64,000 nucleotides of DNA from an uncultured Spirochaetota bacterium (GCA_944390575.1 CALXQJ010000005.1:1-64000); one strand, 5' to 3'. Shown: positions 37,585 to 47,680, numbered from the stretch's first letter. Notes: generated by a model from the letters alone, not told the origin. Made by a program: numbers and translations.

Positions 37585-39498
37585 ATGAAAAGGATAGGTG
37601 TATACAGCTCTATTTTAGGAACTTTGTCTTCTACGGTTCTTTTTTCTAATTATATAGATTATACAGTAAAAAGCGGGGACACTTTATTTGGTATAGCTTT
37701 TTCTTATGATATGACTGCAAATGAATTTTTAAAAGTTAATAATATAAAAGACCCTGATTCTTATAAGCTTAAAGTCGGTGAAAAATTAAAAGTTAAAGAT
37801 AAAGAATATAAACTATTTTTTGATTCTAAGACAAAAACTTTTAGTCTTAATGAAGTTTCTCAAAAGTCTTATAAAAACTATACAGTTAAAAATGGTGATA
37901 CTTTACTTGATATTGCATATAAACATGGTATGAGTGCTACTGAGTTTTCGGATATTAATAATATAAAAGATTTTAAAACTTATAATTTGAAAGTTGGTGA
38001 AGTATTAAAGGTTGCTAATGTGGATGAAAAGAGTAATAATACTTCAAATACTTCTACTGTAAAACCTAATACTGCAAAACCTAATAGTAATGATGATTTT
38101 GAAAGAGTTCCTTATAAAGTAAAAAGTGGTGATACTCTTTATGGTATTGCTTTTGCTAATGGTATGACTGCAAATGAGTTTTTAGCTTTTAATGGTATAG
38201 AGAGTAGTAAGGACTATAAGCTTTATGTTGGTCAGACTTTATATATAAAAAAGAAGAAAGATAGCAGTAATGATGCTTCTTCATCATCTAATAAGACAGA
38301 TAGTATAAAAAGAGATACTGTTAATTATAGAGTGCAAACTGGTGATACTCTTTATGGTATAGCTTTTGAGAATAATATGTCTGTTAATGATTTTTTGAAA
38401 ATTAATAATATAGAAGATCCTCTAAAATATAATTTAAGAGTTGGTGAAACATTAAAAGTATATGCTAACACATCAAAACCTAATAATTCTGTAGTTAATC
38501 AGAATAATACAGGTAAAAGCCAAAAAGTATCAAAAAATATTGTAGATTATAAAGTAAAAAGTGGAGATACACTTCTTGGTATTGCTTTTGCAAACTCTAT
38601 GACATTATCTGAAGTTTTAAAGCTTAATGCTATTACAGAAAAACATAATCTTAAAATTGGAGAAAATATTAAGGTATATCAAAAAGTTGATATTAAATTA
38701 AATAGTGGTTCTTCAGATATAGTTAGTGCTAATGCTAATTCTAAACGCGATTATATTAAGCTTAAAGATTATAAAGTAAAAAGTGGTGATACATTAAGCG
38801 AGATAGCTGAAGATTTTGGTATGGATTTAGTTGATCTTTACTCTATTAATAATATTACTGATAAGTATGTACTTAAAGTTGGTGATGTATTAAAGGTTTA
38901 TGATGAGGATGAAATTAAAACTATTGTTGTTGAGTCTAATTATAAAGTAAAAAGTGGAGACACTCTATATTCTATTGCTCGAAATCATAGTATGAGTATT
39001 AATGAGTTATTAGAAGTTAATAAAATTAAAGATATTAATAGTTATAAATTACTTGTAGGTAATACTATAAAGGTTACTACTATTAAGAAGCAATCAAAAA
39101 GAGAAACTCGCAGTTTACCAGATGCATCTTTTTCTTGGCCTTATAGAGGTAGTATTGTATCTAAGTATGGTGTTGATTCTGAGAAATTATCTAATAGGGG
39201 TATTCGTATATCTGCTAAGGTTGGTGATAATGTTCTTGCTGCTGATGAGGGTGTTGTTGAGTATGCTGATAATATAAGAGGTTTTGGTTTTGTTGTTATT
39301 CTTAAGCATAGAAATGGGTATAATACTTCTTATGCTAATTTATCAAAGCTTAATGTTAAGCTTGGTGATATTGTTAAGAAGGGAGAGAGTTTAGGAGCTA
39401 TTGGCAGTTCTCCTCTGACTAAGAAAGATGAGTTGTATTTTAAAGTTTCTTATTTAGGTTACCCTGTTGATCCTGTAAAACTTCTTCCTGAGGGTTAA
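37585..39498 (+). CDS. Seven-LysM protein with degenerate M23 (LytM) domain
   Basis: 637 residues. After a signal peptide (about 1-21) come seven LysM peptidoglycan-binding repeats starting near residues 25, 98, 176, 247, 321, 394 and 452, each of the type Y-K-V-K-S-G-D-T-L. They are joined by Ser/Asn/Lys linkers. Residues ~510-637 have the LytM/M23 fold (SWPYRGSIVSKYG, then GDNVLAADEGVVEYA). The zinc ligands are lost: HxGxD is NRGIRI, the HxH region reads YANLS, and the last motif is ELYFK. It therefore should not cut peptidoglycan. Like EnvC or NlpD it probably activates an amidase during cell separation. Function is inferred. Confidence 0.88.
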   Translation: MKRIGVYSSILGTLSSTVLFSNYIDYTVKSGDTLFGIAFSYDMTANEFLKVNNIKDPDSYKLKVGEKLKVKDKEYKLFFDSKTKTFSLNEVSQKSYKNYTVKNGDTLLDIAYKHGMSATEFSDINNIKDFKTYNLKVGEVLKVANVDEKSNNTSNTSTVKPNTAKPNSNDDFERVPYKVKSGDTLYGIAFANGMTANEFLAFNGIESSKDYKLYVGQTLYIKKKKDSSNDASSSSNKTDSIKRDTVNYRVQTGDTLYGIAFENNMSVNDFLKINNIEDPLKYNLRVGETLKVYANTSKPNNSVVNQNNTGKSQKVSKNIVDYKVKSGDTLLGIAFANSMTLSEVLKLNAITEKHNLKIGENIKVYQKVDIKLNSGSSDIVSANANSKRDYIKLKDYKVKSGDTLSEIAEDFGMDLVDLYSINNITDKYVLKVGDVLKVYDEDEIKTIVVESNYKVKSGDTLYSIARNHSMSINELLEVNKIKDINSYKLLVGNTIKVTTIKKQSKRETRSLPDASFSWPYRGSIVSKYGVDSEKLSNRGIRISAKVGDNVLAADEGVVEYADNIRGFGFVVILKHRNGYNTSYANLSKLNVKLGDIVKKGESLGAIGSSPLTKKDELYFKVSYLGYPVDPVKLLPEG

Positions 39499-39573
39499 AT
39501 TTTTATAATATTGCTTTTTTTGAGTACGATTGATATAATAATTTTTAATTTTTTATTAGGAAATAATGTATAA

Positions 39574-42435
39574 ATGTATATTAAGAATCTTAATTTACAC
39601 GGATTCAAGTCTTTTGCCATAGAAACTAATATAGAGTTTAATGACGGTGTTACTGTTGTTCTTGGACCTAATGGTATTGGAAAGAGTAATATAGTAGAGG
39701 CTTTTTTATGGGTTATGGGAGAACAATCTGCTAGTAAATTAAGAATAGATAGTGCTAAGGGGCTTGAGTCTGTAATTTTTCATGGTACTGATAATAGAAA
39801 GCCATCTTCTTTGGCACAGGTTGCTCTTACGCTTGATAATTCTTCTAAGTGGATTAAAAAATATGAAGATAAAGATGAGATAGTTGTCACTCGTAAGTAT
39901 TATAGAAAGGGATTATCCGAATATTTTATTAATAATGAACAGGTGCGACTAAAAGATATAGTTGATATGTTTTTAGATACTGGTTTGGGTAAGAATGCTT
40001 ATTCTGTTATTAAACAAGGTACTGTATCTGATATTGCTAAACAGAAACCTGAAGAGCGTAGAAGTATTATTGAGAATGCTGCTGGTATTAGTAAGTATTT
40101 AGAGCGTAGACGTGAGGCTACTAAAAAACTTGAGGATTCTGAAAAGAATTTAGATAGTGTTAAAATTGAAATAAAGAATGCTGAAAAACAATATAAAACT
40201 CTAAAAGAACAGGCAAGTCGTACTGAAAAATATTATTCTCTTATAGATGAAAAGAAAAAGATTAATATTAGCATTAATGTTAATCATATTAAAAAATTAA
40301 AAATTACTTTGGATGATTATAATAAAAACTTAGAAGATCTTAGTTCTAAGAAAATAGAACTTGAAAAAGAGTTGGAAAATTTAGATAATCAAAAAAAACA
40401 GGAAATATTGAAGTTTGAGGAGACTCGTTCTTTATCTATAGAGTTAGATAAGCAAGTTTCTTTAATAGATACTGAATTAACTCATACTTCAAAAATGTCT
40501 AATCAATTAAAAATACAATTAGAAAATAAATCAAAAGAAAAAGAAGAAACTATAAATAGAAAAAATACTCTATCAAAAAGAATAGATGAAGATAAAAATC
40601 AAATTTTAGAGCTTGAAAAGAATATAGAAGGTATAGTAGAAAGCATTGCTATTGCACTTAAAGAAGAAGCTACAGAGCAAAATAATATAGTAATAGAAAA
40701 TCAAAAGCAGGCTGTATTAAATGATGAAGCTTCACTTCTAACTCAGGAAAATCAAGTATCTTCAGAGAAGATTACAGAAGCTCGCGAGAGACAATTAGAG
40801 GTTATAAATAAAATTATCACTGAAATTGATGCTAAGAAGAAAGATATTATGGGAAATAGCTTTTATCAGAATATTGGAAAGCATGAAAGTGATATTGATA
40901 TTGGTTTTTCTAATTTATTAAACTCTATTAATTCTAAGAGAAATACTATTAATGATTTTGAGTCTGATGGTGTTTTGAGTATATTTAATGAGTTTAATTT
41001 TAATACTTTGTCTGAGTATGTTAAGAGTTTAAAGGAGAGTTTAGACTCTGAGTTTAATGATGCTAGTTTTTTAGAGAATATTTTTAAGGAATATACTAAG
41101 ATAAAAGATCCTTTTGTTGATTTACTTTTTGATAAAGAAGGTACATATATGCAAAAGGAGACTATTGATAGAGAAATAGAAGACTTAGAAAATTATATAA
41201 AAAAGAATTTAGAGCGTATTGAAGAGATTAATAGAGAGATAAAAATTTCTAATGATAATATTGCAAGAGCAAACTCTAACCTTACAAGTTTAACTATTTC
41301 AAAGGCTAAATTTGAAAGTAATAAGAAGGCTTTTGAAACTAATAAGGATATGATTGAGCGTGGTATTAAGATGGTTGAGGAGGAGTTTTCTACTTTAGAG
41401 GAGAAAATAAATAAGCTTGATGATGAGTATAAGGCTTTGAATGAGGAGTTTAAGCAAAATCTTTCACATTTTAAAGAGCTTGAATCTAAAAAGAAAAAAA
41501 TAGAGTCTGAGGCTAAATCTAAGTTTAATGAGATAAAAAAGGTTGAGTCTGCTTTATCAAATTTTGAGGTAAGTCAATCTAAGCACCTTAAAAGACTTAA
41601 TGAAACTAATGAGAGTATTACAAGAATTAGTGAAAGAGTTAATCAGGCTAATGATAAGATTAATGATATATATACAAACTTTTATGAAAACTATGCTCTT
41701 AATTTAAAAGAATATGAAGAGAAAACAGAAAAACTTATAGATGAAGAAGTTGCTAAAAATAAGCTTAATACACTTAATGATAAAATAAAAGCACTTGGCT
41801 CTATTAATGAAATGGCTTTAGATGAATATCAAGATGCTAAAAATAGATTTGAATTCTTAACTAAACAAAAAGAAGATTTAGAGAAATCTAAAGAAGAAAT
41901 ATTAAAAATTATAGTAGATGCAAACAAAAAAGCTGGAGAGGATTTTCTTAAAACTTTTAATGAGATAAATCAAAAGTTTTCTGAGACTTTTAAGATATTA
42001 TTTGGTGGTGGTAATGCTGGTCTTAAAATACAAGATGAGACAGATTTGCTTAATAGCCCTATAGATATTTTTGCTCAGCCTCCTGGTAAAAAGATGGAGA
42101 ATATTATTTCTTATTCTGGGGGTGAGCTTACTATGACTGGTCTTGCTCTTGTTTTTGCTATATTTTTATATCGTCCTAGTCCTTTTTGTATTTTGGATGA
42201 GGTGGATGCTGCACTTGATGGAGCTAATATTATTCGTTATAAGAATATGGTAAAAAGTCTTGCTGATAAAACTCAATTTTTAATTATTACTCATGATGAG
42301 GTTTCTGCTACTATTGCTGATGCTTATTATGGTATTACTGCTGAAGAGAAGGGTGTTTCTAAGATATTTACAGTTAAAGTTAATGATGATGGTAGTGTTA
42401 ATAATAGTGGTGAGAAAGTTGTTACAGGAGATTAA
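39574..42435 (+). CDS. smc: Chromosome segregation protein SMC (short form)
   Basis: 953 residues. Walker A is GPNGIGKS at 31-38. The C-terminal head has the signature SYSGGELTMTGLAL and Walker B FCILDEVDAALDGAN, and the N-terminus NLHGFKSFA is typical. Long coiled coils occupy about 170-370 and 540-790. It is shorter than usual bacterial SMCs (about 1150-1200). The middle (about 430-530), where the hinge should be, lacks the glycine-rich pattern of canonical hinges. Short SMCs of the P115 type are known from some spirochaetes and mycoplasmas. It should compact and segregate the chromosome with ScpAB, which are not in this window. The gene ends 3 nt before the convergent mgtC-like gene. Confidence 0.92.
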   Translation: MYIKNLNLHGFKSFAIETNIEFNDGVTVVLGPNGIGKSNIVEAFLWVMGEQSASKLRIDSAKGLESVIFHGTDNRKPSSLAQVALTLDNSSKWIKKYEDKDEIVVTRKYYRKGLSEYFINNEQVRLKDIVDMFLDTGLGKNAYSVIKQGTVSDIAKQKPEERRSIIENAAGISKYLERRREATKKLEDSEKNLDSVKIEIKNAEKQYKTLKEQASRTEKYYSLIDEKKKINISINVNHIKKLKITLDDYNKNLEDLSSKKIELEKELENLDNQKKQEILKFEETRSLSIELDKQVSLIDTELTHTSKMSNQLKIQLENKSKEKEETINRKNTLSKRIDEDKNQILELEKNIEGIVESIAIALKEEATEQNNIVIENQKQAVLNDEASLLTQENQVSSEKITEARERQLEVINKIITEIDAKKKDIMGNSFYQNIGKHESDIDIGFSNLLNSINSKRNTINDFESDGVLSIFNEFNFNTLSEYVKSLKESLDSEFNDASFLENIFKEYTKIKDPFVDLLFDKEGTYMQKETIDREIEDLENYIKKNLERIEEINREIKISNDNIARANSNLTSLTISKAKFESNKKAFETNKDMIERGIKMVEEEFSTLEEKINKLDDEYKALNEEFKQNLSHFKELESKKKKIESEAKSKFNEIKKVESALSNFEVSQSKHLKRLNETNESITRISERVNQANDKINDIYTNFYENYALNLKEYEEKTEKLIDEEVAKNKLNTLNDKIKALGSINEMALDEYQDAKNRFEFLTKQKEDLEKSKEEILKIIVDANKKAGEDFLKTFNEINQKFSETFKILFGGGNAGLKIQDETDLLNSPIDIFAQPPGKKMENIISYSGGELTMTGLALVFAIFLYRPSPFCILDEVDAALDGANIIRYKNMVKSLADKTQFLIITHDEVSATIADAYYGITAEEKGVSKIFTVKVNDDGSVNNSGEKVVTGD

Positions 42436-42438
42436 TTT

Positions 42439-43188
42439 TTAATCTTCTTTCATATTATTTAGCACTTTTATTATATTTACATTTATACTTTTAAATATTT
42501 TTTCTACATTTTGATAGTCTATTTCTGGAACATATATGTGAATCTTTTTTACAATATTTGGTGCTGTATCATCAGTATTACTTTTCCAGCCTATTATTTT
42601 TAAATGTAATATTCTTATAGCAAACTTTTCAAGTTCTGCTTCCAAATCTATCTTTACAGGTACTTCTATTATATAATACATAGAGTTCTTTTTATTTGTA
42701 ATAATATATGGTAATTTATAAATATATGTACTACAAAATATACAAATACCACCTATAGCAGATAATACCCACTGTCCAGATCCTATTACTATACCAAGAC
42801 AAGCAGTAGTCCATACAATAGCGGCTGTTGTAATACCATATAGTTTTCCTCTGTTTTGTATAATCATACCAGCACCTAAAAAACCTATACCTGATACTAT
42901 TTGTGCTGTTATTCTATTATAGTCGGGTATTCTATATAGTAGTTCACTTTTGAGATTTACCAAGTTAAAATTTTGAAGTATAATACTTTTAGCAAATACT
43001 TCCTCATAGCAAGAAAGTAAAGCAGCACCCATACATACAATAGATGTAGTTCTACTTCCTATTGGTTTTTTATGATGTGCTCTTTCCATACCTATAAAAA
43101 TACCCATAAAGTAGGCTACTAATATTCTTGTTGTTATTTCTATTATATTATAGTCTGCTATTATATGTTTTATTGTAGAGTCGTGCAT
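42439..43188 (-). CDS. MgtC/SapB family membrane protein
   Basis: 249 residues. The N-terminal domain has about five membrane helices with ILVAYFMGIFIGMERAHHKKPIGSRTTSIVCMGAA, shown by its core GMERAHHKKPIGSRTT, which is the MgtC signature, then RITAQIVSGIGFLGAGMI. The last ~90 residues form a soluble ACT-like domain. MgtC proteins help growth in low magnesium or acid and can affect ATP synthase, but many homologues have unknown roles. Confidence 0.9.
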   Translation of the reverse strand: MHDSTIKHIIADYNIIEITTRILVAYFMGIFIGMERAHHKKPIGSRTTSIVCMGAALLSCYEEVFAKSIILQNFNLVNLKSELLYRIPDYNRITAQIVSGIGFLGAGMIIQNRGKLYGITTAAIVWTTACLGIVIGSGQWVLSAIGGICIFCSTYIYKLPYIITNKKNSMYYIIEVPVKIDLEAELEKFAIRILHLKIIGWKSNTDDTAPNIVKKIHIYVPEIDYQNVEKIFKSINVNIIKVLNNMKED

Positions 43189-43240
43189 ATATTTATATTT
43201 TTTTCTTTATTTTAGCTTATATATTTTATATTAGTTTTTA

Positions 43241-44905
43241 TTAAAAGTAAATATTTATAAGAGAGTTCATATTTATTATACTTATTGGCTTTATTCTGTT
43301 TGTTGTTTTTTCTAATACTATGAATCTATTTTTATCTATTTCTGAGTTTTTATAGTTTTTTATATATTCTATTGAAGTTACTATATTTTTTCTTATATAT
43401 AAATTTATAATTTGATTATTTATATCTATAATATCAAAGTATAGTATTTTTTTTTCTTTATTATATTTTATATTTTTTAATTCTATAAACTCTAATATAA
43501 ATATATTGTATGATTTTTTATTATTATAAAAGTAGTTATAGTTTATATTTTTATTATCTATGGTAAATAGCTCTTTATTTGTAGTTTTTATATTTTTTAT
43601 AAAATTATAATTTATTCTATCTGTAAGCTCTATAATAGTATTTTTTGAAGAGGATATTTTATTGTTATTATTAATTTTGGGATTTTTAAATTTTATATTA
43701 TGTTTTGATAATTCTTCTATTGATGAGTTAAAGTGATTTTTTGATGTGTATATTTTGTTTATATCATCAAATGAGTCTTTATAGAATGTTGGAGATACTG
43801 TAGAGTATGTATATATTTCTTTGTTTTCTAAATTATATAAATATGTACTTATACCATAATAGCCACTAGATGTAATAAATGGACTTGCACCTAATGAGAT
43901 TAGGTTTATATCGCTTTGTTCTTTATATGTGCTTCTTACTTCTCCTATTATACTATTTATTTCTTTATAATTATTTTCTTCTTTTAATTGTTTTATTAGT
44001 TTTATAGTGTTATATAGTTTTGATATTGTACGAAAAGAATACACTTTATTAAAATATGATTTTTTTAATATCATAGATTCTATATTATTGTATAAGCTTC
44101 TCACAAGTTTTGATATTTCTGGAAAATTATTTACTTGTAATTTTGTTGCTATTTTTTCTAATTTATAAATATCATTATCATTATAAGAATATATTCCTTT
44201 ATTAAAAATATCTTCTATGATGTTGTTTAATATATATAATATATTAATATCAATATCATCTTTTTGAGAATATAAATATTTATCTATATTTTCTAAAGAA
44301 TTATTTATTAATTTGTATTTTAGTATTGCCATTATTTTATGAGTACATAATGACTTTATATCATTATCTTCACAGCTACAAATAGATTTTTCAATAGAGT
44401 TTGTATTTGTAAAATATATTGTATATTCTTTTGTATATGCTTTTATACTGTTTTCATTTTCATCAAAGGTTATATTATCTTTTTCAAAGTTTTCTACTGC
44501 ATATTTAAAATTTTTTTTATTTGATATTTTAATAATATCTTCTATATTGATGTCTATTATTTCTTTGTAGTATTTATTTTGTGTTTGATTATTTTCTTTT
44601 TCATTATTATTTGTGTTTTCTATATAGTTTTTATTAATATATAAAATACTTATTACTATATGCTTACAAAAGTTGTTAGAAGGGCAAGAGCATTGAAATT
44701 TTTTTATATCTTTATCTAATACTACTTTTATATTTTCATTTAATGATAATTCAATACTATCATCAGATATATTTATAATTTTTATATAAAAAAAGTTATT
44801 TTCTAAATCTTTAACACTTCTTTTGTATATTCCATTATTTGTTTTTGATATTAGAAAGTTTTCATCTTTATAGTATTTATCAATATATTCTAATATTGTA
44901 CTCAT
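43241..44905 (-). CDS. Protein with two SWIM zinc-finger motifs
   Basis: 554 residues. Two CxC-x(n)-CxH SWIM motifs are exact: C72-x-C74, C80-x-H82 (QCSCPSNNFCKH) and C176-x-C178, C187-x-H189 (CSCEDNDIKSLCTH). The rest is Asn-, Ile- and Lys-rich, helical from 200 to 330 and beta-rich at the end, with no nuclease, helicase or transposase motif. SWIM domains bind DNA or proteins and usually accompany SNF2 helicases or occur in DNA repair complexes. No helicase gene adjoins this one. A cytoplasmic nucleic-acid-binding role is plausible. Confidence 0.78.
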   Translation of the reverse strand: MSTILEYIDKYYKDENFLISKTNNGIYKRSVKDLENNFFYIKIINISDDSIELSLNENIKVVLDKDIKKFQCSCPSNNFCKHIVISILYINKNYIENTNNNEKENNQTQNKYYKEIIDINIEDIIKISNKKNFKYAVENFEKDNITFDENENSIKAYTKEYTIYFTNTNSIEKSICSCEDNDIKSLCTHKIMAILKYKLINNSLENIDKYLYSQKDDIDINILYILNNIIEDIFNKGIYSYNDNDIYKLEKIATKLQVNNFPEISKLVRSLYNNIESMILKKSYFNKVYSFRTISKLYNTIKLIKQLKEENNYKEINSIIGEVRSTYKEQSDINLISLGASPFITSSGYYGISTYLYNLENKEIYTYSTVSPTFYKDSFDDINKIYTSKNHFNSSIEELSKHNIKFKNPKINNNNKISSSKNTIIELTDRINYNFIKNIKTTNKELFTIDNKNINYNYFYNNKKSYNIFILEFIELKNIKYNKEKKILYFDIIDINNQIINLYIRKNIVTSIEYIKNYKNSEIDKNRFIVLEKTTNRIKPISIINMNSLINIYF

Positions 44906-45060
44906 AATTTTGTATTATATTTTATTATTCTCATTTGTTCAAATATGAACTATATATGCTCTAAGAATTCTTGGGAAGAGCTTAAATACTGGTATATAGC
45001 AGATTAATAATATTTTTTGTTTTATTGGCTCAAATAGTATTTTTCATATTATTTGGGCCT

Positions 45061-46375
45061 TTATTCTATATTTTCTTTTTGTATCAAAACCCGAGCGAAT
45101 GCTTCTTTTCCATCATAATATGGTGTATATCTTTTCTCATAAACAATTTTATATCCTAATTCTAAAATTCCATTTAATATAGCATTGGCAGATATTCCAA
45201 AAGGTTTATTGTAGTTGCTTGGAATATAAGAATTGTCAACTATTAACATACCATCATCATCAAATTTTTTATATTTTTCAGGTATTTCTTCAAGAGGTAT
45301 TATTTTTAATCTTTTATATTGTGGGCGATTTATCACTTCTAAATTTGTAAACCAATTACCAGTTGCCCTTATTAATTCTTTTTTATAGTTCAGATACCAA
45401 TAAACACTATTATATCCACCCCATACCTGTTTGTTTATAAAGTATTTAATATATGCTGTATTTATACAATTAGTGATATTTGAAATTATTAAGAATTTTT
45501 TACCACTATTTATAACTATATCCCAATAGTCTATAGCTCTTGAAAAAGGAGGATTGGTGCATACTATATCAGCTTCTTCTTTTAGTATTTTTAATGATAA
45601 ATCATCATCAAAAGAACCAGTTATAGCCTTTTGGAGCATTTATAAGTTCATTAGCCCCTTCTTTTGTAAAAATATAGCCCTTAGCACCAGCATTAAATAA
45701 ATCTACTTGTCCGCTATAATGAGTACATATAAGTTTTTTTAATTTTAGTCTTAAAAAGTTTTTTATAAAATATAATGCAAAAGCAGAAGAATCTTTTTCT
45801 GTTCTGCTTTCACCCACAGCATCATCACAGTTGCAAAACACACATTTATTTTCCCAAATTTCTATAGGATACATTTCTATTTCTTTTTCAACATCTTCAT
45901 AACGAGTATAAAACTCATCATTTTTAACTTTTTGAGCTCTTTTCATAACATCTCTAAAAGTTATGCCTCTCTCTTCAAGAGTGGGTGTTGTTTTCTTTAC
46001 GTATTTTACAATTGTCTTTTTTTCTTCCTTTATAAATATTTCTTCTATAAAATTAGGATGTGATTTTATAAAAGAAACATACATATCAAACAAAGCTTTA
46101 TTATAAAAATACATTTCACGTCTGTCTTGTTCTCTTAAATGAGGAAAATTGTTTTTTATATCATTTTCTATTTCTCGCATATTTTTTACTTTAGCTGTAA
46201 AAAGATAGCAAAAAACATTATCCTTAGATTTTCCAGTAGTGGAATTATATTCTTTTAAACGTCTTTCAAGATTATCTGTAATTCCTATTTTACATTTTGT
46301 AAGCTCTAAAGATGATTGCACTATATATAGATACTCTTTTTTATAAGTCTTATTGTTGATTTTAGATTTTGGCAT
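45061..46375 (-). pseudogene. EcoRI-type adenine DNA methyltransferase fused to a GIY-YIG-like domain, frameshifted
   Basis: Two overlapping frames make one protein of about 430 residues. The first (46375 to 45608, 255 residues) begins with a GIY-YIG/T5orf172-like domain: KEYLYIVQSS, KIGITDNLERRLKEYN (YIG-like and catalytic Arg), MREIENDI and EMYFYN. Then comes the start of an M.EcoRI-family methyltransferase: KNDEFYTRYEDVEKEI, CVFCNCDDAV and LKLKKLICTHYSG. It runs into a stop after an out-of-frame tail. The second frame (45639 to 45061, 192 residues) continues the same enzyme with GSFDDD, ADIVCTNPPFS (catalytic NPPF) and the C-terminal part. The shift lies near CCAAAAGG at about 45628-45640. 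It could be a real disruption, a phase-variable site or a sequencing error. Promoter and AGGACAT ribosome site are intact. Confidence 0.8.
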
Positions 46376-46401
46376 TAAAATATGTCCTAAATATATTTTT
46401 T

Positions 46402-46433
46402 AAGTATTATAAGATAATACTTATAAGTTTCAA
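46402..46433 (-). promoter_or_regulatory. Promoter of the methyltransferase gene with inverted repeat
   Basis: Minus strand: TTGAAA (46428-46433), 16-nt spacer, TATAAT (46406-46411). AAGTATTAT (46402-46410) and ATAATACTT (46414-46422) are perfect arms 3 nt apart, covering the -10 box. Such an operator would allow repression, as in self-controlled restriction-modification genes. Confidence 0.65.
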
Positions 46434-46647
46434 GTTAAGAACATAATCACTTTTATGTAAAGATGATAATATGTCATTTTTACTTATCAATAAAACTTCT
46501 ACTATAATAAACATATTTTTTGTATATACTCCTTTTAAGTTCTCAAAATTCGTAAAAATAGTTATTATTAGCTATATACATTTTTCTAAATTATATTAAA
46601 TTTCTATAATCGAAAATTAGTTCTTATATCACATTGGAGTTTTGATT

Positions 46648-47616
46648 ATGAAAAGAGCATTTATAAAAAATATATCATATTATGTTCCAGAGAAAGTATT
46701 AACTAATGAGTATTTTGAGAGCATTTTAGATACAAATGATGAGTGGATTAAAACACGTACAGGAATAGAGACACGTCGTATGGCAAAGTCGGATGAAACA
46801 ATTTTTGATATGGGAATTAGTGCAGTTCGCAATTTAGAAAATAAGGGTGTAGATTTAAAAGAAGTTGATGCTATTTTAGTGCCTACAGTTACTAAAGATT
46901 ATATTTTTCCTTCTATGGCAGGTCAGCTTCAAAATGCTTTGGGGCTAAAGAATTGTTTTGCTTTTGATTTATCTGCTGCTTGTTCTGGATATGTATATGC
47001 ATTAAATACTGCTACATCTTTAATAGAGAGTGGTCAGTGTAAAAATGTTTTGATAGTTAGTGCTGAAAAGCTTACTAAAGATATTAATTGGAAAGATAGA
47101 GGTACTGCTATTTTATTTGGTGATGCTGCTACTGCTTCTCTTATAAGTTGTAGAGAGGATGGAAAAGGCATTATAGGTATGCATATGCAAAGTGAAGTAG
47201 ATATGAGTATTAAACTTAATGGAGGTAGTTTTCTTCCAATAGATGCTAATAATGTAGATTCTCCAGATTATAAAATATATATGGATGGTTCTGAGACTTT
47301 TAAGCGAGCTGTTACAGAGTTTTCAAATTCTATAGATAAGGTTCTTGAAACATCAGGAAAAACTATGTCTGATATTACTTATTTTGTACCACATCAGGCT
47401 AATCTTAGAATTATGCAGGCTGTTGCTAAGAGAATAGGGCTTTCTTCTGATAAAGTTCCTGTTATTTTAGATAAGTTTGGTAATTGTTCTTCTTCATCTA
47501 TAGGGCTTGCTTTGGCCGATTCTTTGGATAATAATAAAATTAATGATGGGGATTTAGTATGTCTCACTGCTTTTGGTGGAGGCTTTACTTGGGGGTCTAC
47601 ATTAATGATTTGGTAA
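46648..47616 (+). CDS. fabH: Beta-ketoacyl-ACP synthase III, copy 1
   Basis: 322 residues from ATG 46648 (GGAG 9-12 nt upstream). It condenses acetyl-CoA or a branched acyl-CoA with malonyl-ACP to start fatty-acid synthesis. Catalytic Cys is in DLSAACSGYVYAL, His in FVPHQANLRI and Asn in FGNCSSSS. The N-terminal block TNDEWIKTRTGIETRRMA is typical. A paralogue of nearly equal length lies 9 kb downstream. Neither is next to other fab genes. It has a strong terminator. Confidence 0.93.
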   Translation: MKRAFIKNISYYVPEKVLTNEYFESILDTNDEWIKTRTGIETRRMAKSDETIFDMGISAVRNLENKGVDLKEVDAILVPTVTKDYIFPSMAGQLQNALGLKNCFAFDLSAACSGYVYALNTATSLIESGQCKNVLIVSAEKLTKDINWKDRGTAILFGDAATASLISCREDGKGIIGMHMQSEVDMSIKLNGGSFLPIDANNVDSPDYKIYMDGSETFKRAVTEFSNSIDKVLETSGKTMSDITYFVPHQANLRIMQAVAKRIGLSSDKVPVILDKFGNCSSSSIGLALADSLDNNKINDGDLVCLTAFGGGFTWGSTLMIW

Positions 47617-47650
47617 AATTTATAGTTTTATATATTAAAAGTGTTTTTTT

Positions 47651-47680
47651 AGAGTGATTAATTGTATATTTAATCACTCT
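47651..47680 (+). terminator. Intrinsic terminator after fabH copy 1
   Basis: AGAGTGATTAA and TTAATCACTCT are perfect 11-bp arms with an 8-nt loop, followed by TTTTTTA. Confidence 0.92.

Noticed and set aside
44945-45007. 20-codon plus-strand frame ending SWEELKYWYIAD
   Set aside because: Too short, no ribosome site, and in a gap between two minus-strand genes. It may be a gene remnant, but it cannot be supported.
45027-45059. GGCTCAAATA/TATTTGGGCC hairpin as a terminator of the methyltransferase gene
   Set aside because: The stem pairs fully only in the plus-strand RNA and the minus-strand side is not followed by T, so the direction does not fit.
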